NCBI RefSeq assembly: GCF_000165835.1
Contig: NC_014640.1
Span: 5,828,001-5,892,000 of the forward strand
DNA: 64,000 bases
Direction of reading: 5' to 3'
From: Achromobacter xylosoxidans A8
GTDB lineage: Bacteria; Pseudomonadota; Gammaproteobacteria; Burkholderiales; Burkholderiaceae_B
Shown: positions 44,815 through 52,836 of the stretch, piece after piece
Numbering within the stretch: the stretch's first letter is position 1
Layout of the letters: every line of letters begins with the position of its first letter
Notes under the pieces: generated by a model
What the model was told of the DNA's origin: nothing
The model's input: the letters and a program-made list of their open reading frames with translations, nothing else
Databases searched by the model: none
Translations under genes and position numbers: made by a program

Positions 44815-45422
44815 CAGCAAAAGCACCAAGCACCGCCAAAGCCGCCACGCAGCGCCGGCTATCCCGCGACGAGCGCCAACGCCAGTTGCTCGATGTCGCC
44901 TGGCAACTGATCAGCGACGAAGGCACGGACGCGCTGACCCTGGGACGGCTGGCCGCGGAAGCTGGCATCACGAAGCCGGTGGCCTACGACCACTTCGGCA
45001 CGCGCAATGGGCTGCTGGTGGCGCTGTATCAGGACTTCGATGTGCGCCAGACCGCGCTCATCGACGCCGCGATCGCCGCCAGCAAGCCGGCCTTGAAGGA
45101 AAAGGCCCGGGTCATTGCATCGGGCTACATCGAATGCGTCATGACCCAAGGGCGCGAGATTCCCGGCGTGCTGGCCGCGCTGAGCGGCTCGCCGGAACTG
45201 GCCGCCGTCAAGCACCAGTACCAGCAGGCTTTCATCGAAAAATGCCAGGCCATACTTGCGCCTTACGCCGGACCCGCGGGAATCCCGGCCGCCGGCATGT
45301 GGGCGATGCTTGGCGCGGCCGATGGCCTGGCGCACGCGGCCGTGGCCGGCGACATCAGCGTGGAACAGGCGCGCGACGAGTTGATGGAGACCATCTTGGC
45401 GATGGTCAAGCGCAGCAAATGA
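44811..45422 (+). CDS. TetR-family repressor of the quinone reductase operon
   Basis: 203 residues. HTH at about 24-68 (LLDVAWQLISDEGTDALTLG, AGITKPVAYDHFGTR). C-terminal domain contains QGREIPGVLAALSGSPELAA and resembles the TetR_C group of YcdC/oxidative-type regulators, but the ligand is unknown. Translationally coupled to the upstream oxidoreductase gene. Confidence 0.88.
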   Translation: MTAKAPSTAKAATQRRLSRDERQRQLLDVAWQLISDEGTDALTLGRLAAEAGITKPVAYDHFGTRNGLLVALYQDFDVRQTALIDAAIAASKPALKEKARVIASGYIECVMTQGREIPGVLAALSGSPELAAVKHQYQQAFIEKCQAILAPYAGPAGIPAAGMWAMLGAADGLAHAAVAGDISVEQARDELMETILAMVKRSK

Positions 45423-45459
45423 TCCAGAGAAAACGCAGATCGCACTAAAGCAAGGACTC

Positions 45460-45491
45460 GCCGCCGCGCCCGCGCCCCCGGGCGCGGCGGC
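45460..45491. terminator. Strong hairpin between convergent genes
   Basis: A perfect 13-bp inverted repeat (GCCGCCGCGCCCG and its complement) with a six-base loop sits between the tetR and cyclase genes. No T-run on either side; probable bidirectional stem-loop terminator. Confidence 0.55.
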
Positions 45492-45508
45492 ATCCCGCGT
45501 CTTATCGC

Positions 45509-46522
45509 TCAGCGCAGCGGCATCGCCACCGGACGCAGCGGCGCCGCATCGCCGCCGCGGATCTTCAGCGGTCCGCCGATGAAGGCGAATTCATAGACCT
45601 GGTCGCGCGACAACTCGTCCAGTGCCGCGAGCTCGATGATGGGTACGCCCTTCTGCGCCAGCAGATAGGTATGCAGCGGCACATAGTCGTCGGACACTTC
45701 AGAGGGGAAGGTCTCGAAGCTGAGATTGTCCGCCCCCAGGATCATGGCTCCGCCCTCCTCGACCAGGTAGCGCGCCGCGTCCAGGCCCATGCCTGGCGGC
45801 TTGGCCATGTAGGCCGCCGGATCGTTGTACAGCTTCATGCGGCCGGTGCGGATCAGCACGATGTCGCCCTCGCGCAGTTCGGTCTTCTGGCGCGCCAGCG
45901 CGGCCTTCAGGTCCTGCCGCGTGATGCGGTACTGGTCGGGCAGCATGTCCACGCCCTTGAGCGCGGCCACGTCGATCAAGACGCCGCGCGCCACCAGGGG
46001 CGGGAATTTTTCGATGCCGGTGCGCTTCCAGCCGCGGTCGCCCAGATGCTCGTCGGCACGGAAGCCGTTCCAGATCTTGCCGTGGATGCCAAAATGGTTG
46101 AGCGCGTCGATGTGCGTACCGGTGTGGCTGTACATCGAGAACGCCGTGCCGGTGTAGCTGCGCATGGCGTTCATGTCCTGGCCCACGCCCATGGGGTCGT
46201 CGACCTCCGTGCCACGCGGCGTGTGGGTCATCCAGAACTGGTAGTGGGGATCGCCCGCGTCCTGCCAGCTGGGCATGCCCACGTAGTATTCCGTGGCCAG
46301 GTCATAGACCTTGCCGCCGGCCACGCGCGACATGACCGCGGCGCGCGATTCGGGCGTGATCAGATTGAGGCGGCCGATTTCATCGTCCGGCCCCCAGGGG
46401 CTGATGCCAACCTCCTGGCCGGACGCGGGCGCCCGGGCAGGCGCGCCATGCGCGAAGACGTTGAAGCTGAGGGCGGCGCCCAGCGCCAGGCCGAGCAGTT
46501 TGCGGGTGTAGCGGATAGTCAT
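45509..46522 (-). CDS. Secreted cyclase/kynurenine-formamidase-like hydrolase
   Basis: 337 residues. N-terminal signal peptide (KLLGLALGAALSFNVFAHG) precedes a cyclase-family domain (PF04199 type) with metal-binding motif SHTGTHIDALNHFG near residue 137 and YNDPAAYMAKPPGMGLDAARYL later. The family includes kynurenine formamidase and isatin hydrolase, manganese- or zinc-dependent amide/ring hydrolases. Here it should be periplasmic, which is unusual for kynurenine formamidase, so the substrate is open. ATG 46522 with AAGG upstream; longer starts lack a proper signal. Confidence 0.87.
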   Translation of the reverse strand: MTIRYTRKLLGLALGAALSFNVFAHGAPARAPASGQEVGISPWGPDDEIGRLNLITPESRAAVMSRVAGGKVYDLATEYYVGMPSWQDAGDPHYQFWMTHTPRGTEVDDPMGVGQDMNAMRSYTGTAFSMYSHTGTHIDALNHFGIHGKIWNGFRADEHLGDRGWKRTGIEKFPPLVARGVLIDVAALKGVDMLPDQYRITRQDLKAALARQKTELREGDIVLIRTGRMKLYNDPAAYMAKPPGMGLDAARYLVEEGGAMILGADNLSFETFPSEVSDDYVPLHTYLLAQKGVPIIELAALDELSRDQVYEFAFIGGPLKIRGGDAAPLRPVAMPLR

Positions 46523-46602
46523 GATGCACCTTGTGCGTGTGGCTGCCGTCCTGCGGACAGCAAAAAAAAGAAAAATGTGGACGATGGCCGGATACGCGAC
46601 GA

Positions 46603-47283
46603 TCAAGCGTCGGGCGAGGCCGGGATCAATGCCTGCAATCTGTCCCGCAACTCGGCCGTCGACATGGTCCGCAGGCGGGCCCGGTGCGGGCCGGCGATCA
46701 ACGTAGGAATGGAATCGATGGCCAGCCGAGCGGCGGCCGCGCGGTCGGCCTGCACGCGTCGCAGCGCCTCTTCGCCCTGCATCAGTGCGGCGAATGCGCC
46801 GCGCTCGTGGCCCAGCCCGACGGCAATATCCAGCAGCTCGGCGCTATCGCCGACGTTGCGGTGCGCGCTCAGGTGAGCGTGCTGGATCGCGTCGAACATG
46901 TCCCAGTGGCCAGCCTCGCCGGCCAGCAGGTGGGCGGCCTGGCAGGCCAGCGCGCCGGCCATGCCGCTGGGATAATCGAATGGCTCGGCACGCATGCCCT
47001 CGACGTCGATGCGGGGCTGGTCGTCATGGCGGGCGCAGGCTTCCCAATGGCCCAGGATCACCTGCTTGGCGCGCTCCATCGAGCCAAACACCTGGCACAT
47101 CTGTTCGGGCGAGTCCTGCAGCACGAAGCTGCGCTGGCGCACGGCAATGCCCAGTTCGGCAGCCACCTGGCGCAGGCGGGGAGACATTACATAGCACCAG
47201 CCGCAGACCACGTCATGGAAGAAGTCCACGGTCAGCGGCGCAGCGGGTGCGTAATCGGGTGTCGAAGTCATGTTGGCGTCCAT
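46603..47283 (-). CDS. DsbA-family oxidoreductase (FrnE-like), CGWC
   Basis: 226 residues with a thioredoxin-like strand followed by the redox motif VVCGWCYVMSP (Cys27, Cys30), a large inserted helical domain and the cis-Pro loop SIPTLIAG near 190. No signal peptide, so cytoplasmic. Relatives act as thiol-disulfide exchangers or 2-hydroxychromene isomerase-like enzymes. M1 at 47283 is used; M5 (47271) is possible. It lies between LysR and cyclase genes on the same strand, perhaps part of a LysR-linked oxidative stress group. Confidence 0.85.
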   Translation of the reverse strand: MDANMTSTPDYAPAAPLTVDFFHDVVCGWCYVMSPRLRQVAAELGIAVRQRSFVLQDSPEQMCQVFGSMERAKQVILGHWEACARHDDQPRIDVEGMRAEPFDYPSGMAGALACQAAHLLAGEAGHWDMFDAIQHAHLSAHRNVGDSAELLDIAVGLGHERGAFAALMQGEEALRRVQADRAAAARLAIDSIPTLIAGPHRARLRTMSTAELRDRLQALIPASPDA

Positions 47284-47363
47284 CTCGTTTCAATGGACGC
47301 CAGCTTAAGGACGGGCCGGCGCGGGAGTAAGGTGTCCGCCGGCAGGACTTTATTAGCTGGCCG

Positions 47364-48272
47364 TCAACAATCGCCTTGCATCGCCGCCGGCAGGTGCGCC
47401 ACCAGGAAATCCACAAAGGCCTTGACCTTGGGTTGCAGGTGGCGGCTGGTCGGATAGACCGCGTAGACATGGCGCGGCGCGGCCGGCAGCTGCGGCAACA
47501 CGCGCACGAGCCGGCCGCTGGCGATGGCCGGCGCGGCCAGAAACGACGGCAGCGCGCCTATGCCCAGCCCCGCTTCCAGCAGATCCCGCAGCATCAGGCT
47601 GTTGTTGACCTGCACCTGCGCGGGTCCGGCCAGCGGATCCGCCTGCTGGCCGGTTTCCTCATCCGCAACGGCGCCAGGGCTTTCGGCCAGGCTATAGCTG
47701 AGGATGTCATGCCCCCGCAGCGCCTCCACGCTGTCCGGACGGCCGCGGCTGTCCAGGTAGGACGGCGCCGCGCACAGCACCTGCGTCAGCGACGCCAGCC
47801 GGCGCGCGATCAGCGACGAATCGTCCAGCTGGGCGCGCAGCCGGATCGACACATCGAAACCCTGCCCCACCGCGTCGACCAGCCGGTCCTCCATGGCCAG
47901 GTCCAGCCGCAGGTCGGGATACTGGCGCAGAAAGCGCGCCAGCAGCGGCGACAGCACGCTCAGGGCGAACGAGACCGGCGCGTTCACGCGCAGCCGCCCC
48001 GAGACCAGCCGGGATTCCCGCTTGACGGATTTTTCCAGCGCATCCAGCTCGTCCAGCAGCCGGCAACATTCGGCGTAGTAAGCCGCGCCCGTGTCGGTCA
48101 GGCTCATCTTGCGGGTGGTGCGCTGGATCAACACGGCGCCCAGATGGGATTCCAGCGCCCGCAGCTGCTTGCTGAGGCCGGCGGACGACATGTCCAGATT
48201 CTCGGCGGCCTTGGCGAGGCTGCCCAGTTCCACGATGCGCCGGAAGGCGCGCATGTAGTTGAAGGTGTCCAC
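47364..48272 (-). CDS. LysR-family transcriptional regulator
   Basis: 302 residues. HTH in residues 1-60 (MRAFRRIVELGSLAKAAENLDMSSAGLSKQ, RALESHLGAVLIQRTTRKMSLT) and a periplasmic-binding-like effector domain (LVSGRLRVNAPVSFALSVLS, FDVSIRLRAQLDDSSLIARRL, LEAGLGIGALPSFLA). The start is GTG at 48272, six bases after the OhrR stop, so it may be read through from ohrR; ATG 48254 is an alternative. Same strand and direction as the downstream dsbA-like gene, which it may control. Confidence 0.9.
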   Translation of the reverse strand: MDTFNYMRAFRRIVELGSLAKAAENLDMSSAGLSKQLRALESHLGAVLIQRTTRKMSLTDTGAAYYAECCRLLDELDALEKSVKRESRLVSGRLRVNAPVSFALSVLSPLLARFLRQYPDLRLDLAMEDRLVDAVGQGFDVSIRLRAQLDDSSLIARRLASLTQVLCAAPSYLDSRGRPDSVEALRGHDILSYSLAESPGAVADEETGQQADPLAGPAQVQVNNSLMLRDLLEAGLGIGALPSFLAAPAIASGRLVRVLPQLPAAPRHVYAVYPTSRHLQPKVKAFVDFLVAHLPAAMQGDC

Positions 48273-48278
48273 CTGCGC

Positions 48279-48746
48279 CTAGCCGCCGTTCGAACGTGCA
48301 GCCTCGACCAGGTTGTCGCGCAATTCGACTACCTGCTCCCTCAGCGACTTGAATTGATCGCTCGTGAGCCCGCAAGCATCGCTCAGATTGATGCTCGCGG
48401 TCTTCTCGCGCAACAGCCGACCTTCCTCGGTCAGGCAGATCCGCACCTGCCGTTCGTCCGCCGAATCGCGCACGCGTTCCAGATAGCCCATGCCTTCGAG
48501 CTTCTTGAGTATCGGCGTAAGGGTATTGGACTCCAGGAAGAGCTTTTCCCCCAGGCCGCTGACGGTCTGCGCGTCTTCCTCGAAAAGGGCGATCATCGTC
48601 ACGTATTGCGTATAGGTCAGCCCCAGCGCATCGAGGATCGGACGGTACACCCGGCCGAATGCCAGGTTGGTCGAGTAAACGGCAAAGCAGAGGAATTCCG
48701 CGAGCTTTCTTTGCGACGGATCGGTGGCGGTCTTGGGCTTCTTCAT
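48279..48746 (-). CDS. ohrR: MarR-family organic hydroperoxide sensor OhrR
   Basis: 155 residues. N-terminal LAEFLCFAVYS carries the peroxide-sensing Cys20; winged helix LTYTQYVTMIALFEEDAQTVSGLGEKLFLESNTLTPILKKLE is typical of OhrR. It represses ohr until the Cys is oxidised by organic hydroperoxide. ATG 48746 with GAGGTG upstream. Two palindromes of the OhrR type (centres near 48797 and 48888) flank its promoter and the divergent ohr. Confidence 0.93.
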   Translation of the reverse strand: MKKPKTATDPSQRKLAEFLCFAVYSTNLAFGRVYRPILDALGLTYTQYVTMIALFEEDAQTVSGLGEKLFLESNTLTPILKKLEGMGYLERVRDSADERQVRICLTEEGRLLREKTASINLSDACGLTSDQFKSLREQVVELRDNLVEAARSNGG

Positions 48747-48790
48747 CTGCACCTCGTGGATATCTGGCCTGATCAATGGCGTCACTTTAC

Positions 48791-48802
48791 ATCGCATACG
48801 AT
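48791..48802. promoter_or_regulatory. OhrR operator, ohrR-proximal
   Basis: ATCGCATACGAT, a near-perfect 12-bp palindrome, 45-56 bp upstream of ohrR. Same core as the site at 48882. Confidence 0.6.
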
Positions 48803-48881
48803 GTGGTCGCAAACGATTTGATACCAATTTCCCTTCGAACACGCTTGACCTGGGCATTCTCGATCTTTACCATGCGCTTCA

Positions 48882-48893
48882 ATCGTATACGAT
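48882..48893. promoter_or_regulatory. OhrR operator, ohr-proximal
   Basis: ATCGTATACGAT is a perfect 12-bp palindrome 43-54 bp upstream of ohr. A second perfect palindrome TCGAATTCGA at 48898-48907 follows, possibly an additional site or promoter element. Confidence 0.65.
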
Positions 48894-48935
48894 TTAATCG
48901 AATTCGATGAAAATTTCAACTACCAGGAGCGCACC

Positions 48936-49388
48936 ATGCCCACCCAAATCCAGAAAGTCCTCTTGACCGGCAAGACCCATACGACCCTCGCCCGCAACTA
49001 CGCCTCGCAAGGCGGCGAGGAACGGCTCGACATCCGTCTTTCGACCCCCAACAACCCGGACCTGGTCCACGCTTTCGAAGATATCCAGCCGCATCCGACG
49101 GCGGAACAGCTTTTCGCCGGCGCCTGGTCCGCCTGCTACAGCAGCGCGCTGGAAGTCATCGCCAAGCAGATGAAAGTGCAATTGCCGGCCGATCGCGCGG
49201 TAGAGGTGGAAGTCGACCTGGGCATGTCGGGCAGCGCCTACCTGCTCCAGGCCCGCTTCAACGTGTTCCTGCCCGGACTGGACCCGGCCCTCGCCGAACA
49301 GATTGCCCACTCGGCCGACGAAATCTGCCCGTACTCGAAGGCCACCCGCGGCAACATCGACGTGAGCTTGAACGTGCATGTGTCCTGA
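48936..49388 (+). CDS. ohr: Organic hydroperoxide resistance protein (Ohr/OsmC family)
   Basis: 150 residues. Active-site cysteines Cys67 (AWSACYSSAL) and Cys131 (CPYSKATRGN) are present with Arg20 in TTLARNY. Ohr reduces organic (fatty) hydroperoxides with a lipoylated partner. Length is standard. ATG has AGGAG upstream. The divergent ohrR-ohr pair is a known arrangement. Confidence 0.95.
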   Translation: MPTQIQKVLLTGKTHTTLARNYASQGGEERLDIRLSTPNNPDLVHAFEDIQPHPTAEQLFAGAWSACYSSALEVIAKQMKVQLPADRAVEVEVDLGMSGSAYLLQARFNVFLPGLDPALAEQIAHSADEICPYSKATRGNIDVSLNVHVS

Positions 49389-49400
49389 GCGGGAATCGAC

Positions 49401-49532
49401 GTGCGCAAGCTCTTGCTCGTACTCATCCTATTTGCCGGCGGGCTGGCGCACGAGCTGCGCAACCCGCTGAGCTGCCAGACCATCACAGCGCGCAAGGACA
49501 TAGGCACGCGCCGGCAAAAGCGAGAGTCCTGA
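49401..49532 (+). CDS. Possible 43-residue membrane/secreted microprotein
   Basis: GTG-started ORF twelve bases after the ohr stop: a hydrophobic start MRKLLLVLILFAGGLAHELRN followed by PLSC and a basic tail TARKDIGTRRQKRES. It has a signal-peptide-like first half, but no ribosome site is clear and the length is short. The HELRNPLS stretch mimics a histidine-kinase H-box but there is no kinase around it. Expression is unproven. Confidence 0.35.
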   Translation: MRKLLLVLILFAGGLAHELRNPLSCQTITARKDIGTRRQKRES

Positions 49533-49586
49533 ACCAGAGGCGGGCTCTCGCGCCCTTCCCCACTCTGCCCATAGCGGTGCATCCCC

Positions 49587-51299
49587 ATGCTGATCATTCT
49601 TGTGGCCTTTCTCGGCGGCGTCCTCACCATCGTGAGCCCCTGCATCCTGCCCATCCTGCCTTTCGTGTTCGCACGCGGAGCGGGTTCATTCCGGACTCAT
49701 GCCCTGCCCCTGCTCGCGGGCATGGCGGTCGCCTTTGCGGCAGTCGCGAGCCTCGCGGCGGTCGGCGGAGCCTGGGTCGTGACGCTCAGCGAGGGCGCGC
49801 GCTACGCCGCGATGGGATTGCTGGCGCTTTTCGGATTGGCGCTCTTGCTGCCCGCCGTGGGCGACTGGATGAGCAGGCCCCTGGTTGCGCTGGGCAACCG
49901 CTTGACCAGCGCGACGCCTGGCTCGGCTCGCACCGCTCCGCTGCTGTCCCTCGGGCTGGGCATAGGCACCGGCCTGCTGTGGGCGCCGTGCGCCGGTCCC
50001 ATCCTGGGGCTGCTGCTCACCAGCGCGGCGCTCAACGGGGCCAACATCCAGACCTCCTTGCTGTTGCTGTCATTCGCATCCGGCGCGGCGGTGGCGCTGG
50101 CCGCGGCGCTCTGGCTGGGGCGCGGCATGGCGACAGCCCTGCGCCGCATGCTGCCGGCGGCCCATGGTTTGCGCCGGTTGGCTGGCGCCGCCGTCTTGGC
50201 CGGCGTTACCCTGCCGGCGCTCGGCTGGAACCCCGCGCTCCTGTCCAGCGCCTCTGCGCCGGGCGCCGCACGGCTGGAGCAGCAACTGGTCGAACAGCTG
50301 CGTCCGAGCGAACCCGCCCAAGCGGCGCCGCGCGTGAACGGTCCGCTGGCGTCGCTACCAGACGCCCGCGGCTGGCTGAATTCAGGCCCGCTCAGCGCGA
50401 CCGATCTCGACGGCAAGATCGTGCTGGTCGACTTCTGGACCTACTCCTGCATCAACTGCCTGCGCACGCTGCCCTATCTGAAGACCTGGCACGACAAGTA
50501 CAAGGATGCGGGGCTGGAAGTGATAGGCGTGCATACACCCGAATTCGCTTTCGAGAAGAGCCCGGCCAATGTGCGCCGCGCGGTCGCGGATCTGGGCATC
50601 CAGTACCCGGTCGCCCAGGACAACGAGTTCAAGATATGGCGCGCGTTCCGCAATCAGTCCTGGCCCGCCTTCTATCTGCTCGATGGCCAGGGCCGCTTAC
50701 GGTACACCGTCGCGGGCGAACACGATTACGCGCAGACAGAGCGCATGATCCAGCGTCTGCTTGCCGAAGCAGGCCGGACGCTGCCCGACAGCGGCGTCGC
50801 CCTGCCCGCGGCTCACGGCGTGGAAGCGCCCCCGCAGTGGTCAACGCTGCATTCGGGCGAGAGCTACCTCGGTTACGGCAAGGCCACGAGCTACGCGCCG
50901 GGCGGCACCCCGATCAGGCAGGACCGGGACACGGCCTATGTCCCCGCCGCCGGACTGGGCGCCAACCAGTGGACGCTGGCCGGATCGTGGCGGCTGGAGC
51001 CGGAGCGCGCGGTGGTTACCGGCAACCACGGCCGCATCATCCAGCGCTTTCGCGCGCGCGACCTGCATATGGTGCTGGGCCCATCCGCCGATGGCCGGCC
51101 GGTGCGCTTTCGCGTCACGCTGGATGGCCGGCCGCCACTCGTCGATCACGGGACGGACGTCAATGAACAGGGCGAGGGAGTCATCGACCGGCAGAAGCTG
51201 TATCAATTGATCCGCCAGCAGGCGCCGGACCGCGACCGGGTCTTCCAGATCGAATTCCTGGAGCCAGGCGCAGAGGCTTACGCCTTTACGTTCGGCTAG
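49587..51299 (+). CDS. DipZ-like membrane protein: CcdA/DsbD domain plus thioredoxin domain
   Basis: 570 residues. N-terminal DsbD-like six-helix domain with the redox-active membrane cysteines Cys19 (VSPCILPILPFVF) and Cys135 (WAPCAGPILG); then a periplasmic thioredoxin-like domain with CINC (Cys288, Cys291) in DFWTYSCINCLRTLPYLKTW; then a C-terminal beta-rich domain (~430-570, SYLGYGKATSY, LAGSWRLEPERAVV) like that of mycobacterial DipZ. Passes electrons from the cytoplasm to periplasmic thiols. ATG 49587; no strong ribosome site. Downstream of ohr but separated by 200 bp. Confidence 0.9.
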   Translation: MLIILVAFLGGVLTIVSPCILPILPFVFARGAGSFRTHALPLLAGMAVAFAAVASLAAVGGAWVVTLSEGARYAAMGLLALFGLALLLPAVGDWMSRPLVALGNRLTSATPGSARTAPLLSLGLGIGTGLLWAPCAGPILGLLLTSAALNGANIQTSLLLLSFASGAAVALAAALWLGRGMATALRRMLPAAHGLRRLAGAAVLAGVTLPALGWNPALLSSASAPGAARLEQQLVEQLRPSEPAQAAPRVNGPLASLPDARGWLNSGPLSATDLDGKIVLVDFWTYSCINCLRTLPYLKTWHDKYKDAGLEVIGVHTPEFAFEKSPANVRRAVADLGIQYPVAQDNEFKIWRAFRNQSWPAFYLLDGQGRLRYTVAGEHDYAQTERMIQRLLAEAGRTLPDSGVALPAAHGVEAPPQWSTLHSGESYLGYGKATSYAPGGTPIRQDRDTAYVPAAGLGANQWTLAGSWRLEPERAVVTGNHGRIIQRFRARDLHMVLGPSADGRPVRFRVTLDGRPPLVDHGTDVNEQGEGVIDRQKLYQLIRQQAPDRDRVFQIEFLEPGAEAYAFTFG

Positions 51300-51573
51300 G
51301 CAGACCCGCGCCGTTTCAAAATGAACGTCATCCAGGAATTCGGCGGCATCCAAAGGCTAGTCCATACCCCCGAAGTTGTGTCTTTTCCTTTCAGTTTTAG
51401 GCGAAGAACGGAACAAAGCACAGTCATGTTTCAACAACGGGATAAACGATATTCAATGGCCGCGGAAAACGCGCTCCTGAGACAGCAACCGAAGAAGTTG
51501 GAAATAATGCGAAATAAATTGCGTTGCCCCCTCCGCTAAGGTCGTTACAGCCATGACTTGAAGGAGAGCGAGC

Positions 51574-52095
51574 ATGAAGGCCATCGGTTCTGCTGCGATT
51601 CTGTCTGCGACTATCGGCTTTTCCCTGCCCGGCGCGGCCCTGGCCCAGGTCTACGAGAACGGGAGTTCGACGGCGACTTTCAATGTGTCCCTGACCGTGC
51701 AGGCGAATTGCACGATTGCGGCCGATCCGCTGGTGTTTCCGTCCACCGGCCTCTTGAGCGCACCGGTAAACCAGGAAACGACGCTCAGGGTCACCTGCAC
51801 CAATACCACTCCCTACAACGTGGGCCTGGATGCCGGGACCGCCACGGGGTCGACGATTGCAAACCGTCAGCTCGCAGGCACGGCGCCTGGCAATACCGGC
51901 ACCAATGTGGGCTACCAGCTCTATCAAAACGCCGGCCGCACGACGGTGTGGGGCAACACCCAGGGTACGGACACCGTGGGCGGCACCGGCACGGGCACGG
52001 CCCAGGCGCTGACCGTCTACGGCCGGGTTCCGCCCCAGGCCGCCCCCGCGCCGGATACCTATCAATCGACGGTCACGGCCACCGTCTACTTCTAG
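51574..52095 (+). CDS. Spore coat protein U-domain major pilin subunit (CsuA/B-like)
   Basis: 173 residues. Signal peptide to about residue 24 (GAALAQ), then one SCPU domain with NCTIAADPLVFPSTG, TLRVTCTNTTPYNVGLDAG, VYGRVPPQAAPAPDTY and C-terminal VTATVYF. This is the archaic chaperone-usher pilus major subunit family (as Acinetobacter CsuA/B). ATG with AAGGAGAG upstream; first gene of a four-gene operon for adhesion/biofilm pili. Confidence 0.9.
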   Translation: MKAIGSAAILSATIGFSLPGAALAQVYENGSSTATFNVSLTVQANCTIAADPLVFPSTGLLSAPVNQETTLRVTCTNTTPYNVGLDAGTATGSTIANRQLAGTAPGNTGTNVGYQLYQNAGRTTVWGNTQGTDTVGGTGTGTAQALTVYGRVPPQAAPAPDTYQSTVTATVYF

Positions 52096-52107
52096 CCCCG
52101 GATCGAC

Positions 52108-52836
52108 ATGACGATGCTTGGGATCGTTCGCCAGGCGGCGGGAGCCTGTCTCTTCGGCATGGCATTGCAGGCGCATGCCGCCAGCCTGCAGATCTCGCCG
52201 GTGATCCTGAACATGGATGGCGCGGAGCGCGCCACCAGCATGACCTTGCGCAACGAAGGCGCCGAGCCCATCTATGGCCAGGTCCGCGTCTACGCCTGGC
52301 GCCAGACCACGACCGAGGATGTGCTGCAGGAGACCGCGGCCCTGGTGGCTAGTCCGCCCATGATCCAGATCGCGCCGGGCGGCACGCAAGTCGTCCGCCT
52401 GTTGCAGCCCGAGGCCGCCAAGCGTCCGGGCGAAGCGTCGTATCGCCTGATCATCGACGAGATCGCGCCGCCCGACCCATTGCGGGCGACGGGCGTGCAG
52501 GTGCGGCTGCGTTACTCCGTGCCGGTGTTCGTGGGAGCCGCCCCGCAAATTCCGGCGCAACGGCACCTGACATGGTCCCTGGTACGCGATGGCCGCGATT
52601 GGGCCTTGCGGGTCGACAATAGCGGCGCGCACCGCGCCCAGCTCAGCGATGTGGCGCTCGTCGTCAATGGCAAGCGCCACAGCTTGCGGGACGGCTTGCT
52701 GGGCTATGTCCTGGGCGGCAGCGCGCGCCAATGGCCGCTGCCCTTCCAACCCGCGACGCACGGGGCGATCACGGTCGATGCGCGGGTCAACAGCGTTCCC
52801 GTCCAGGCGGACGTGCAAGCCGACACAGGGAAGTGA
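52108..52836 (+). CDS. Archaic-type periplasmic pilus chaperone (CsuC-like)
   Basis: 242 residues. Signal peptide (LFGMALQAHA|ASL), then a PapD-like domain: SLQISPVILNMDGAERATSMTL, the conserved QVVRLLQP near residue 92 and YRLIIDEIAPP. Binds and delivers pilus subunits to the usher. Spaced 12 bp after the major subunit; its stop overlaps the usher GTG start. Confidence 0.9.
   Translation: MTMLGIVRQAAGACLFGMALQAHAASLQISPVILNMDGAERATSMTLRNEGAEPIYGQVRVYAWRQTTTEDVLQETAALVASPPMIQIAPGGTQVVRLLQPEAAKRPGEASYRLIIDEIAPPDPLRATGVQVRLRYSVPVFVGAAPQIPAQRHLTWSLVRDGRDWALRVDNSGAHRAQLSDVALVVNGKRHSLRDGLLGYVLGGSARQWPLPFQPATHGAITVDARVNSVPVQADVQADTGK

Noticed and set aside
46562..46569. A8 run between the DsbA-like and cyclase genes as a terminator or phase-variable tract
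   Set aside because: On the transcribed minus strand the U-run precedes the small hairpin, the wrong order for a terminator, and it lies outside coding sequence.
49401..49532. Histidine-kinase H-box in the short ORF after ohr
   Set aside because: No HATPase, sensor or response-regulator sequence lies around it, so kinase function is rejected; only a microprotein or chance motif remains.
51321..51539. 72-codon plus-strand ORF before the pilus operon
   Set aside because: No ribosome site, no domain, and it occupies the AT-richer promoter region of the pilus genes.
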